From NCBI RefSeq assembly GCF_019656315.1, contig NZ_BPLU01000067.1, forward strand, positions 48,850-112,849: DNA of 64,000 bases, written 5' to 3'. This document shows positions 36,177 to 45,273 of the stretch, one piece after another. The translations under genes and the position numbers were made by a program. The notes under the pieces were generated by a model, which searched no databases, was not told the DNA's origin, and saw only the letters and a list, made by a program, of their open reading frames with translations. The DNA comes from Flavobacterium sp. UMI-01. GTDB lineage: Bacteria; Bacteroidota; Bacteroidia; Flavobacteriales; Flavobacteriaceae. Numbering within the stretch: the stretch's first letter is position 1; every line of letters starts with the position of its first letter.

Positions 36177-37222
36177 TCTACATTTGATTGTTTTGTCTTG
36201 TCGTGCAAGGCGAATAATTTTGTGTTTATAAAACTATCTCTTTTGTTATTTTTTACTTTAACAGTAGTTTTAAAACTGCCTATATTAGTGTAAAGCTCTT
36301 GTATTAAATCTAAAATTTGATACTCACTTCTTTGAAGAATGTTTCTATGATAAAAAATTCTAAGGTAAGCTGATAGAATGTTTTTGATTTTCCTTAGCGT
36401 TATATACCGATAATCATTTTTGATATTAATGGGGTTTGTTTTATCTAAATCATACCCAATCAATAAAGGACTGGAAAGCCCAAAACCCAAAAACAATTTT
36501 TTATAATAATTAATCTCTGTACGATTTTTGGGAATGTAATGGTAAAACTGTAATCTTTTGTACCACAACACCTCATAACCTATCATACGTAACGCTAAGC
36601 ACAACTCATGATCTTCACTGCTGGCTAGTGAGGCTCCTATTCGACCAGTCGCTTGAAATTCAAATTGATAATTCTGTATCAATTCCAAAAAAGCTTTTTT
36701 GTTAACAATCATTCCAGCACCATAAACCACTTTTCGCGTATGGGTAATATTGCCTTCTTCAACATATTGTGCACCTACTGCCAATGTATGGTATTGATTT
36801 TCCCAAAAATATGGAGGTTCTTGTCCTTCAAAAACAGGTGTCCCATAACCCCCAATCACTCCAACATTGGAATGGGCAGCAATAATCGCCAATGCATCCT
36901 GCAAATAACTTTTGACCAACCAATTATCATCGTCACAAAACAACAAAAAGTCAAAAGAAGCATGGTTAATCCCACACATTCGAGCTGCTGACAAACCCGG
37001 TTTAACTTCTTTAATAATCTTAAAAAAGGGACTGTTTTCCGTTTTATTCTTTTCTAACAAATCACTAGCTACTGCTGCGGTATCATCTGTTGAGGCATTA
37101 TCAATTATCAATATTTCCCATTGATTTGGCGCGATACCTACTTGATTGAGTAAGTGTTCAATAGTTGGTTTTAACCTTTCAACACTATTATAACAGCAAA
37201 CAATTACACTGATTCCCTTCAT
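36167..37222 (-). CDS. Family 2 glycosyltransferase
   Basis: This 351-residue GT-A enzyme has GISVIVCCYNSVERLKPTIE, WEILIIDNASTDDTA, FLLFCDDDNWLVKSYL (the metal site) and SSEDHELCLALRMIGYEV (catalytic ED). A C-terminal tail of about 80 residues is basic and helical. It overlaps the DUF1919 gene upstream by 4 bases and the downstream GT by 10, so the four genes 35274-38849 form a coupled block. Confidence 0.92.
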   Translation of the reverse strand: MKGISVIVCCYNSVERLKPTIEHLLNQVGIAPNQWEILIIDNASTDDTAAVASDLLEKNKTENSPFFKIIKEVKPGLSAARMCGINHASFDFLLFCDDDNWLVKSYLQDALAIIAAHSNVGVIGGYGTPVFEGQEPPYFWENQYHTLAVGAQYVEEGNITHTRKVVYGAGMIVNKKAFLELIQNYQFEFQATGRIGASLASSEDHELCLALRMIGYEVLWYKRLQFYHYIPKNRTEINYYKKLFLGFGLSSPLLIGYDLDKTNPINIKNDYRYITLRKIKNILSAYLRIFYHRNILQRSEYQILDLIQELYTNIGSFKTTVKVKNNKRDSFINTKLFALHDKTKQSNVEWI

Positions 37223-37878
37223 AATTTGTTGATTTTGTATTTAAGTTTTTTAAACTGAAAATTCAAATTACGTAGGAACGGAAGTGTCTTAAGCTCCCAA
37301 GAATTCCCTTTTGAATCTATCCATTGGTCAATTTCAAAATAATCCTTTGATAAATTATACAACGCTTTACCATCGGTTACATACTCATCATACGATTCCG
37401 TAATCGTAACGGCATGGGCAAGTTCCTTTCTTTTTTTTGCAGAAAAGAAAATTTTATTAAATGGAATGCTGTTCCATGAAGCCTGTAATTGGTTCCAATC
37501 ACTCACTTCCCTATCGCAACCTTTAATGAACCAAGTAGAAGTATCTTTGGGCATGCGATTTAAGCGTCTGTTCCATTTGGAGCGGGCTTGAGTTTCATCA
37601 GTATAATGCAAAAAATGAATTTCGACATCACCAAGTAACGCAATGGGATATTGCTCTTTTTTATACAATTCTTTATAATCCTGAAACGCTGTTTCTTTTA
37701 CAAAAACCAATTCAGTTGCCAGATAAGCTTGTAGATTATTTGCCATCTTCACAAAATGGGAAGGCGGAATAAACAAACCTACAAATGGCGTATTATAAGC
37801 TATTTTACGCTCGATGTAAATCTCAGCTCCCCAACAATCATTCGAAATAATACAAAAATCAGTATTCATAAATAGCAT
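37219..37878 (-). CDS. DUF1919 exopolysaccharide biosynthesis protein
   Basis: A 219-residue protein matching the DUF1919 pattern: FCIISNDCWGAEIYIERK, TPFVGLFIPPSHFVKMANNL, YPIALLGDVEIHFLHY and the W.RRL.R stretch SKWNRRLNRMPKD. DUF1919 proteins occur in capsule and exopolysaccharide loci and are thought to be transferases, without proof that I know of. A second ATG lies three codons in. The start shares a base with the stop of the upstream paralogue. Confidence 0.85.
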   Translation of the reverse strand: MLFMNTDFCIISNDCWGAEIYIERKIAYNTPFVGLFIPPSHFVKMANNLQAYLATELVFVKETAFQDYKELYKKEQYPIALLGDVEIHFLHYTDETQARSKWNRRLNRMPKDTSTWFIKGCDREVSDWNQLQASWNSIPFNKIFFSAKKRKELAHAVTITESYDEYVTDGKALYNLSKDYFEIDQWIDSKGNSWELKTLPFLRNLNFQFKKLKYKINKL

Positions 37879-38849
37879 TAAATTTTATAGAACCTACCGA
37901 TGAATTTAGCCACCTTGATGCTAATCTTTTTTTTCTTGATTTCCCAAGGAGAATTAGACAAAATGGGATAATTCACATTCTTGAAATAAGCCACATCTAA
38001 GTCTCTGGGTGGTTTTCCTTCCATTGCCCAAGCCAAATAATTGTTCAACCAAGGTTTTTTGCCTCCTAAAGCGTGGTACATCATTATTTGTCCAGAAACA
38101 AACCCCATTCCTTCCTTACCTATGTGACTCACAACGCCTTTATACGCTTCAATTGTTGCATTTAGCGCATCTTGATCCGACTTATCAAAATATTGAAAAC
38201 CTATCATGGGAGCGATGGTAGTATCACGACCTTCTTTGGAAAAAATAGAATTCATCAACCCGCCTATGGCATCCCCCATTCCTTCTTGTAATTGAACCCA
38301 CAAATTCAAAAACGCAATATCTTTTTTAACAAGCCCTACGAAACCCCCGTTAACATACATTTGGTTGACGAATTGCAACTTGATACCGTATTTTTCGAAG
38401 TAGTTTCGCCAACTTATTCTGCGAGGATGAAATTCTGGCAAGGGCGAATTGATGTCTTCGGATACTGCCACACCATATTGAGCCCATTGTTCAAAACAAG
38501 CCCAAGGCTCAACTACGACAATATCGGGATCAAAGAAGAATAAAGCTTCTGCTTCTTTTGCTACTCCATGCCATAATTCCAACATAAAATCCGGCTTGTA
38601 ATTGGTCAGACTATAATGCGTGGTGAGTGGTAAGAAAACAAGCTCTAATCCCTCAATAGGCTTTAACCGAACGGCTTCCTCCCATTTTTCTAGTCGTTCT
38701 TTTTTTCCTTTTAAAATCCAAGAAGGTAACGCCCCTCTATAGCCTGCGAATATTGTCCCTCGAAACCCCTGATTGTACAGTGAATTAGAAAGTGTAGCAA
38801 CTCCGTAGTGATAATGCCCTTCAAATAAGGTACAAATTGCTGAATTCAT
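37878..38849 (-). CDS. DxD glycosyltransferase, paralogue B
   Basis: A 323-residue GT-A-like protein starting MNSAICTLFEGHYHYGVATL. It has AGYRGALPSWILKG, LFFFDPDIVVVEPW (DPD), YVNGGFVGLVKKD and SHIGKEGMGFVSGQIMMYHA, the same order as in the gene at 35274-36176, plus an insertion of about 20 residues near the middle. The two look like a duplication that later diverged, with a GT2 and a DUF1919 gene between them. It probably adds a related sugar or linkage. Confidence 0.78.
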   Translation of the reverse strand: MNSAICTLFEGHYHYGVATLSNSLYNQGFRGTIFAGYRGALPSWILKGKKERLEKWEEAVRLKPIEGLELVFLPLTTHYSLTNYKPDFMLELWHGVAKEAEALFFFDPDIVVVEPWACFEQWAQYGVAVSEDINSPLPEFHPRRISWRNYFEKYGIKLQFVNQMYVNGGFVGLVKKDIAFLNLWVQLQEGMGDAIGGLMNSIFSKEGRDTTIAPMIGFQYFDKSDQDALNATIEAYKGVVSHIGKEGMGFVSGQIMMYHALGGKKPWLNNYLAWAMEGKPPRDLDVAYFKNVNYPILSNSPWEIKKKKISIKVAKFIGRFYKI

Positions 38850-39874
38850 GCAGTAAATTTTAGAATACGATTTAAATAGTTTTTGACACGCTTTCTTTGA
38901 TTTTTATAATAGGTTATCCCCAACATGTCTGCCAATTGTATTGTAAATAGCCGTTCCATCCTTTTTTTATTGGTTTGATCCGAAAACATCAAATCATCAA
39001 TAGGCTCCGTACCTATACGCCCTCTACCTGAATAATGCAGATGACTGATAGGCGTATTTGAAGGCGTATTAGAAGGTGGTTCAGGAGAGGGTTCAGGAGA
39101 TTCCGTTTTTGATTGATCTGACTTAATTGAAAACCAGGTTTTATGAGAAGCTGTATCCTGAATATAGCCTCCTTGTATGGCGTGAATTAAATCCAAACTA
39201 TTGGCATAATCTCCAGACCACGAACTCAACCAATTGTGCGGTGGTTTGCATAAATTGAGGAGTTTCCAATCTCCTATTAATGTGGCAACATGCAATAAAG
39301 ATTGGTCATGTTTCTTAGGGATTTCAGGATGTTCTTTAAACCATTCAATAGCAGCATTCATATCTGCAATCATATTAGGATTCTTTTTTACCACAATATG
39401 TCCGGCTGTGATAGCAGTACTGAGACTACCTTCACCAAAAAGCGATTCAATTTTATCAGGTTGCAAATAATTGTAAATACCTTGAGTGGTATATTCTTCA
39501 TCCGCATGAACTAAATCATATTCTTCAGTAAATTCAAATAGTCGTTCCCAATTCATTAGGGCTACAATATCATTATCAGCATAGATGAATTCGTCCCAAT
39601 CAGAAAACCAACCCAAGAAACGGTATAAGAACCCCTTAGGACAATCGGTCAATACGCTTCCTAAATTTGTAATAAAAGCTTTGGCTTCACTTGAAAACTC
39701 ATCAACCGTTAAAAATTCGACTTCACTGAGAACAAATTCAGAGTTAATTTTTTCTCCTCCAAAATGTACCAACCTAATGGGAAGCTTACAACCACTTTTT
39801 CTAATCGAAAAAATTAAATTTTCACAATACCATTGGCTTTTTAAATTAGCTACTAAAACAATTCCTTTTTTCAT
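38846..39874 (-). CDS. GT-A-like transferase with Pro/Ser/Glu-rich insertion
   Basis: A 342-residue protein with MKKGIVLVANLKSQWYCENL at the start, FIYADNDIVALMNW (ADND metal site), ITAGHIVVKKN, KKHDQSLLHVATLIGDW and, late, the HLHYSGRGR box typical of GT8-like enzymes. Between residues about 253 and 276 it carries ESPEPSPEPPSNTPSNTP, a low-complexity insertion coded by short DNA repeats. The start overlaps paralogue B's upstream end by 4 bases. The donor is unknown. Confidence 0.75.
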   Translation of the reverse strand: MKKGIVLVANLKSQWYCENLIFSIRKSGCKLPIRLVHFGGEKINSEFVLSEVEFLTVDEFSSEAKAFITNLGSVLTDCPKGFLYRFLGWFSDWDEFIYADNDIVALMNWERLFEFTEEYDLVHADEEYTTQGIYNYLQPDKIESLFGEGSLSTAITAGHIVVKKNPNMIADMNAAIEWFKEHPEIPKKHDQSLLHVATLIGDWKLLNLCKPPHNWLSSWSGDYANSLDLIHAIQGGYIQDTASHKTWFSIKSDQSKTESPEPSPEPPSNTPSNTPISHLHYSGRGRIGTEPIDDLMFSDQTNKKRMERLFTIQLADMLGITYYKNQRKRVKNYLNRILKFTA

Positions 39875-39885
39875 TCTTTAAATTT

Positions 39886-40812
39886 TTATAAACTTAGATG
39901 CCATTTGTATTTTTTTTGCCACATTTTATGTCTAACTGGCCCCGTATAATGACGAACCGCCATTTGTTTGGGGGTAAATAAATAAGAAAAATCAAATTGA
40001 TCGCCTGCATCCAAAACAAACGTTTTAGGAGGTAAAGGCATAAAACTATTGTCTTTTAATAATTGATGATAAATGGTTTGCTCGCTGAAATATTCATAAC
40101 TAAAATCATAGATTTTTAAAATTTCAAGTGCCTTTTCCAAATGCTGAAAAGGGACATTGGCGAAAATAAAACCAGAGTTTACTTGATATACTTGTTCGGA
40201 GTATATGGCTTTGTATCGGCTATCCAAACAACCCCAGTTGGTATCAGGCATAAACCATCCTGTTGCTTGAGGCCTCTCCGTTAGGAATAATTCTACAACC
40301 TTTGCCTGCTCATAAAATAGAATATCTGAATCTATAAAAAGTGTTGGATTTTCAATCGTATGGTTTAAATAGTAAAACAACTTTTTGCCTAGCGGAAATT
40401 TTTTGGCATAATCAATCAAATATTCCTCGTAGTCTTCTAACGCTTCTTTACATAAGCCTTTTAAGGTTTTAATAGTGTTCCATGGTATCCCTTTTTTGAC
40501 CTTCAAAAAATCAAAATGATCTTCCAGTTGTGCTATTTGTGCTGCGGTATGTGATCCATCGGAATAAAGAGTCCACTTAATCGGAATTCCTACGTATCGA
40601 ACAAAAGACAAAATGGATAATAGTTGCTCTTGGTAATCATTACAGGAAGAAAAACTAGCTACTTCCATTGGAATGCGTTTCTTTTGATTGATTTTTATTA
40701 GCAAAATGGGTAAATTTTGACTCACTTCATTTGCAAATTTTTTTCGATGCCACTTGCTGATCTCCGTAGTTAGTTTTTTAGTGAAACCGCCTTGCCCTGG
40801 TATTTTTTTCAT
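39886..40812 (-). CDS. GT-A-like transferase (DSD motif)
   Basis: About 308 residues from ATG 40810-40812. An in-frame ATG at 40893 would overlap the acyltransferase gene by 70 bases and is less likely. It has LPILLIKINQKKRIPMEVAS, IKWTLYSDGSHT, PTLFIDSDILFYEQ (DSD metal site), YQVNSGFIFANVP and the late basic box MAVRHYTGPVRHKMW. The pattern resembles GT8-like or nucleotide-diphospho-sugar transferases. The start lies 11 bases after the acyltransferase stop. Confidence 0.75.
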   Translation of the reverse strand: MKKIPGQGGFTKKLTTEISKWHRKKFANEVSQNLPILLIKINQKKRIPMEVASFSSCNDYQEQLLSILSFVRYVGIPIKWTLYSDGSHTAAQIAQLEDHFDFLKVKKGIPWNTIKTLKGLCKEALEDYEEYLIDYAKKFPLGKKLFYYLNHTIENPTLFIDSDILFYEQAKVVELFLTERPQATGWFMPDTNWGCLDSRYKAIYSEQVYQVNSGFIFANVPFQHLEKALEILKIYDFSYEYFSEQTIYHQLLKDNSFMPLPPKTFVLDAGDQFDFSYLFTPKQMAVRHYTGPVRHKMWQKKYKWHLSL

Positions 40813-40823
40813 GATTGTTTTTC

Positions 40824-41879
40824 TTAATTGTCGGTAAGTGGAAATGAAAACCGATTCTTTAACCATCCAAAATTGTTGAATAATGGTTTCCAAAACTTAT
40901 TTTTTAGCCAGATATCGAAAATATAATTGATTGGAATACAAAGTAAAATTGCGAAACAAACAAAAAGATAAGCCTCCCGAATCCCAATATGATAGCCTAT
41001 AAAATATAAGGGAATGTGAAATAAATACAGGGGATACGAAAGTTCGCCTAAGTAATTAAACCACTCTTTGATAGACTTGCTTAATTTTATTTTAGCAAAC
41101 AAGAAGCTAATTACCATTCCTGTAGTGAGCAAGAACCAAATAAATGTGAATTTTTCGATGACTACTTCCCTTAAAAAATTATAATAAATACCGGCCGTCC
41201 CTATTAAGATTAAAGGAATAACTCCATAAAATTGTTTTTTGACCGCTACAAGGTATCCAATGATAAATGGCCATGCATATATAAGGTGTTTTACTCCATA
41301 CAGCTCTAATGCAAATAGTTGCGTATGAGCCACATAGCAAACCACAGAAAGTAATGCAATCAAATAAACAAATGGTAACCGCAGTTTATAAATAAATGGC
41401 AAAATGAGATATAGAAAAAACTCTACGCTAATTGACCAAAGAGGACTGTTATATGTAAGTGATATACTTGCAATCCCTTGCAATAATAAAAAATTACTGA
41501 TGCTAGTTAAATTTCCCGTTGCGATGAAAGTAGTGTCTTTGACGGTATAAGGACTTCCTAGATAAAATTGTAAAAAAACAGTTAATAACACTGCCATAAA
41601 ATACAAAGGATAGATTCGTAAAAAACGTCTTTTTAAGAATCCCTCTTTGCTTTTCATGATTGATACACCAACAGAAATACCTGAAATCATTAAAAAAACC
41701 ATTACAGCTCCTTTTCCTCCAAATTCACGAATGATAGCAAATACACTATTTGTGTTTACAAACCGATCTAAATGTCCAAAGCTTATCATTACGATAAATG
41801 CTAATAAAAAACGTGTTATCGCTAATAAAGCCCATGTAGAACTTGTAAATGTTGCTTCAGAGTAAAAATATTTTTTCAT
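40824..41879 (-). CDS. Acyltransferase family 3 (OafA-like) membrane protein
   Basis: About 351 residues from the ATG at 41877-41879; the GTG just before it is unlikely. Ten or so hydrophobic helices are present. The family features are the N-terminal LLAITRFLLAFIVMISFGHL, the R-rich LKRRFLRIYPLYFMAV and PLWSISVEFFLYLILP. Such proteins O-acetylate or otherwise acylate sugars using a cytoplasmic acyl donor. It is a second type of decorating enzyme in the locus beside the beta-helix acetyltransferases. Confidence 0.92.
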   Translation of the reverse strand: MKKYFYSEATFTSSTWALLAITRFLLAFIVMISFGHLDRFVNTNSVFAIIREFGGKGAVMVFLMISGISVGVSIMKSKEGFLKRRFLRIYPLYFMAVLLTVFLQFYLGSPYTVKDTTFIATGNLTSISNFLLLQGIASISLTYNSPLWSISVEFFLYLILPFIYKLRLPFVYLIALLSVVCYVAHTQLFALELYGVKHLIYAWPFIIGYLVAVKKQFYGVIPLILIGTAGIYYNFLREVVIEKFTFIWFLLTTGMVISFLFAKIKLSKSIKEWFNYLGELSYPLYLFHIPLYFIGYHIGIREAYLFVCFAILLCIPINYIFDIWLKNKFWKPLFNNFGWLKNRFSFPLTDN

Positions 41880-41905
41880 CACAGATTGATTTAGCTGTTC
41901 AAAAC

Positions 41906-42943
41906 TTAAGCTACTTTTTTAAATATCAAACATTTAACAAACAGCTTCACTTCTTCATTTCGATGTATCTGGGTTTTCCAATTCCATTTTGACATAAGAT
42001 ACTTAACATATAAAATAGGACTATAACGGAAGTAATTGTTAAAATACCTATTCATCACGTTTACTTCTAATTGTGATAAATAGCGTTGAAATGCCTTGGG
42101 TTCAAAAAAACCAGCAGCATTGGATTGACTTAATTTTTTTTGTAATTTTTTAAAAATCACCAATTCATTATAATCAACACATTGCGTGTTTCTATAGTAT
42201 TTTTCCAAAAATTGGTACTCTTCTGGAGTTATCGTAATATCCAAATGGTTCAATAATTCAAACTTTAACTGGATGTCGATTTTCATTTGTTCTTCCGCTC
42301 TTTTAGCCGAAACTTGATTCGCATAAACGCGATATTCCACTAATATTTCGGGTAAAATATAGAGCTTCCCTAAGAACAACAACTTAATCCACATGGCATA
42401 ATCTTCAGCAGGTTCTTTGGTTTTGTCGTATATGATATCATGAGCATCTAAAGTTGCCTTGCGCATCATTATAGAAGAATGACAAATGCAATTCCCTTCT
42501 AAAAAGGCTAATTTGATTGCATCGTGTTCTTCAGGAGAACTAAAATAAACTTCCCTACCAATTACTTTGAAAGCCGTAGCACATAATACCGTTTCTGGAT
42601 GGGACTCTAAATAACTAACTTGTTTGAAAAAACGTTCGGGCATACAAATATCATCCCCATCCATCCTAGCTATATACTCGCCTCTTGCTATTTTAAGTCC
42701 GTGATTCAAACTATTAGTATAGCCCGTATTAATTGGTTTTTCAATCAATTGAATTCGAGAATCGTTATAACTTTTTACAATTGAGACGGTAGCATCCTTA
42801 GACGCATCGTCAATTATTAAAAGCTCAAAATCAGTGTACGTTTGGTTCAAAATACTTTCGATAGCCTCCCCTACATACAGTTCACAATTGTACACGGGCA
42901 TCAAAACAGTAATTTTGGGAGAAGATTTGACAGCTAGATTCAT
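41906..42943 (-). CDS. Family 2 glycosyltransferase
   Basis: This 345-residue GT-A enzyme has PKITVLMPVYNCELYVGEAI, FELLIIDDASKDATV, YIARMDGDDICMPERF (metal site DGDD) and EDYAMWIKLLFLGK (catalytic ED). The C-terminal 120 residues are helical without membrane segments. It is typical of capsule GT2 enzymes with an unknown donor. A gap of about 110 bases separates it from the next GT2 gene upstream. Confidence 0.93.
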   Translation of the reverse strand: MNLAVKSSPKITVLMPVYNCELYVGEAIESILNQTYTDFELLIIDDASKDATVSIVKSYNDSRIQLIEKPINTGYTNSLNHGLKIARGEYIARMDGDDICMPERFFKQVSYLESHPETVLCATAFKVIGREVYFSSPEEHDAIKLAFLEGNCICHSSIMMRKATLDAHDIIYDKTKEPAEDYAMWIKLLFLGKLYILPEILVEYRVYANQVSAKRAEEQMKIDIQLKFELLNHLDITITPEEYQFLEKYYRNTQCVDYNELVIFKKLQKKLSQSNAAGFFEPKAFQRYLSQLEVNVMNRYFNNYFRYSPILYVKYLMSKWNWKTQIHRNEEVKLFVKCLIFKKVA

Positions 42944-43052
42944 TTGAAATACTATTTTATAATGTTTACGTTATTGTTTGATATAATCAGGTCTGGTTGA
43001 GAATTATTTTAGAACCCCTTAAAAATGCATTCTATTCAAGCCGATGTTTTAG

Positions 43053-43955
43053 TTAACCTAATAATGACCAGAGATAATACCCCGTGAAATAGCTTGCGTT
43101 TTTTACGGACTTATTAATTTGAAAAGCTTTTAAACTATGTTGTTTTGCTGTTTTCAAGTCATTTTTATGAACAAGCCTAGCGTAGCCTAAATGGGTGCTG
43201 GCCAATTGCTCCATTCGAATCTTCAGTGGAATTTCTTTCCAATCAAAATGTTTGGCATAAATTTTAATTAAGGCTAAAACCATTTTAACTTCATTATTGG
43301 AAGCCGCATTTCCTGAAGAATGTTTGCGGTAAAGTGCGGTATGGTGCCCTGAATACGCTATTTTATTTCCCGTTCTGGCAATTCTAAAAAACAATTCTTT
43401 GTCCTCGGCTGGATGCACTTCTTGAATCATCCCCCCTACAGATTCCCACGTTTTTTTTTCGATTATTGCAGTACAGGGATTTATCCCTATTTGATGTGTA
43501 AACAATGAAACATTAAAATCTTGTAGCATCGCTACGCTAATTTCTTGCTTAAATATGATGTTCTCTACCTTGTCTAAAAAAACAAGACATCCCGCATAAG
43601 CCATTTTAATTGTTGCATCTTGAGTAATAGTAGCTACTAGTGTTTCTAAATGGTTCGGTAGCCAAACATCATCGCTGTCTAACAAAGCCAACCAACTCCC
43701 CGAGGCATTGGCCACGGCAACATTTCGAGAAACACTTACTCCTGAGTTTTTTTCATTCGTAATTACTTTGACAACATTACTAACTCCCTGTGAAAATTCG
43801 TTTGCTTTTTGGAGTGTGGCATCTGTAGAACAATCATTTACCAAAATAATTTCCCAGTTGGAATACGTTTGCTGTTTTACAGATTCCAAGGTTTCTTGCA
43901 AAAATTCAGCTGCATTGTACGCTGGAACTATAACGCTTATCAGTGGATTGATCAT
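43053..43955 (-). CDS. Family 2 glycosyltransferase
   Basis: A 300-residue GT-A enzyme. Signatures are LISVIVPAYNAAEFLQETLE, WEIILVNDCSTDATL, SWLALLDSDDVWLPNHL (metal site DSDD) and HPAEDKELFFRIARTG (catalytic ED). The start codon shares one base with the stop of the flippase gene (TAATG), implying coupled translation. The C-terminal segment looks like helical repeats of a short TPR kind. Confidence 0.93.
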   Translation of the reverse strand: MINPLISVIVPAYNAAEFLQETLESVKQQTYSNWEIILVNDCSTDATLQKANEFSQGVSNVVKVITNEKNSGVSVSRNVAVANASGSWLALLDSDDVWLPNHLETLVATITQDATIKMAYAGCLVFLDKVENIIFKQEISVAMLQDFNVSLFTHQIGINPCTAIIEKKTWESVGGMIQEVHPAEDKELFFRIARTGNKIAYSGHHTALYRKHSSGNAASNNEVKMVLALIKIYAKHFDWKEIPLKIRMEQLASTHLGYARLVHKNDLKTAKQHSLKAFQINKSVKNASYFTGYYLWSLLG

Positions 43956-45244
43956 TATTTATTTACTATTAATTTATAAAAACTAAAACTATAATTTACT
44001 GCCAATGAAATACATTGGTATAAAATGCTGTAGTATAAAATCCCTCGAAGTGTTGCTAAATCCCAAATAAAAAAAGCAGCAGTTACCGTTAACAAATTCA
44101 TTGCTATAACTAGGATAGGATTCAAAAAATGACCTCTACTTCCCATCAAATTTCCTGTCATGGATGCAATTAAGCCAATACAATTGGACAAAATAATTAG
44201 AAAAAGTTCCGTAGATAAATCACTATAAGAAGAACCTAAAACCCATAACATTTGAGTGGGGAACAAAAACACAAAAAGAATTACCACTATCGAAAACACA
44301 AAAAGCAGGGCTTGAAAAAACAGAAAAGCTTTTATTATGAGCGATTTATTTTCGTCTAATCTGGAAAAACGAGGAATAAAAAGGGTTGACAATACGCTCG
44401 TAAAAAGTCCTATTAAGAGTGAAAACCTTCCTAATGCGCCAATACTAGCTAACTCATTAGAATTTCCAAAAACCGATAATATCCAAATAACAATTTGTCC
44501 TGAAAAGGCAAAAAAGACGATATTAGGTAATAATTTATAAACTATTGCTAAAATATCTTTTCTAACTGTTGCATCTGGTTTTTGATGTACGTCAACAAAC
44601 TTACTGTTGATTTTCTTCAATTTTAGATTCCCATAAATTTGAGGTAATCCAGAAGCTAGGACAATAACAAATGTAAAAGGGAATATAAAAATGGTTGAAA
44701 GTGTTAGTAACAACCTACCCAAACCTACTTTTAATTGATTTTTTTGTAAGCTCTCAATATCTTGATGTAATTTGGGCGTAATTTCTAACAACGAATCTGA
44801 TAAAGCAGCGTAAAAAGCAGGAATTAACGATAGCATTATTAAAGCAGCAGACAACCAACTGGCATTATTTTTTACCAATAAATAAAGAATAATCGGAGTG
44901 GCAATTACTAAGGTTACCGCAGCAAATTTCTTCCTTAAATCTAATCCTGTGGCAAGAATAACGCCTAGTTTTTTAGGGTCTTTCCACTCTTTTCCACTCA
45001 ATGCCATGACGCCATTGGAGATACCAGAATCTGTAAAAACCACTAAAGTACCCAGCATTGTATTGGCTAAGGTATAAAAGGCATATTCTTGAATAGGTAG
45101 TAATCTCACAATCAAAATCCCTGTAATAAATCCAACTCCTTTTAAAATAATTTCGGTACTTCCTACAATGGAAACTAACTTTAGTACATCTATTCCCTTA
45201 TCGTAGTGGCGATGGTTTCTTACTTTATCAAAAGCTTTGTTCAT
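43955..45244 (-). CDS. wzx: Oligosaccharide flippase (Wzx-like)
   Basis: About 429 residues from ATG 45242-45244; an in-frame TTG at 45265 would leave only 8 bases to ugd. The protein has about twelve hydrophobic helices in the MATE/MOP pattern, with the typical opening LVSIVGSTEIILKGVGFITG and the repeated loop GISNGVMALSG. It should flip the lipid-linked repeat unit across the inner membrane for the polymerase. It is the only flippase in the locus. Confidence 0.88.
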   Translation of the reverse strand: MNKAFDKVRNHRHYDKGIDVLKLVSIVGSTEIILKGVGFITGILIVRLLPIQEYAFYTLANTMLGTLVVFTDSGISNGVMALSGKEWKDPKKLGVILATGLDLRKKFAAVTLVIATPIILYLLVKNNASWLSAALIMLSLIPAFYAALSDSLLEITPKLHQDIESLQKNQLKVGLGRLLLTLSTIFIFPFTFVIVLASGLPQIYGNLKLKKINSKFVDVHQKPDATVRKDILAIVYKLLPNIVFFAFSGQIVIWILSVFGNSNELASIGALGRFSLLIGLFTSVLSTLFIPRFSRLDENKSLIIKAFLFFQALLFVFSIVVILFVFLFPTQMLWVLGSSYSDLSTELFLIILSNCIGLIASMTGNLMGSRGHFLNPILVIAMNLLTVTAAFFIWDLATLRGILYYSILYQCISLAVNYSFSFYKLIVNK

Positions 45245-45273
45245 ACTCAGGTACTTGTTTCTCAAAACTTTTA

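Noticed and set aside
39047..39118. Possible frameshift at the repeat-coded Pro/Ser stretch
   Set aside because: The frame stays open and the conserved HYSGR box follows in the same frame, so this is an in-frame insertion.
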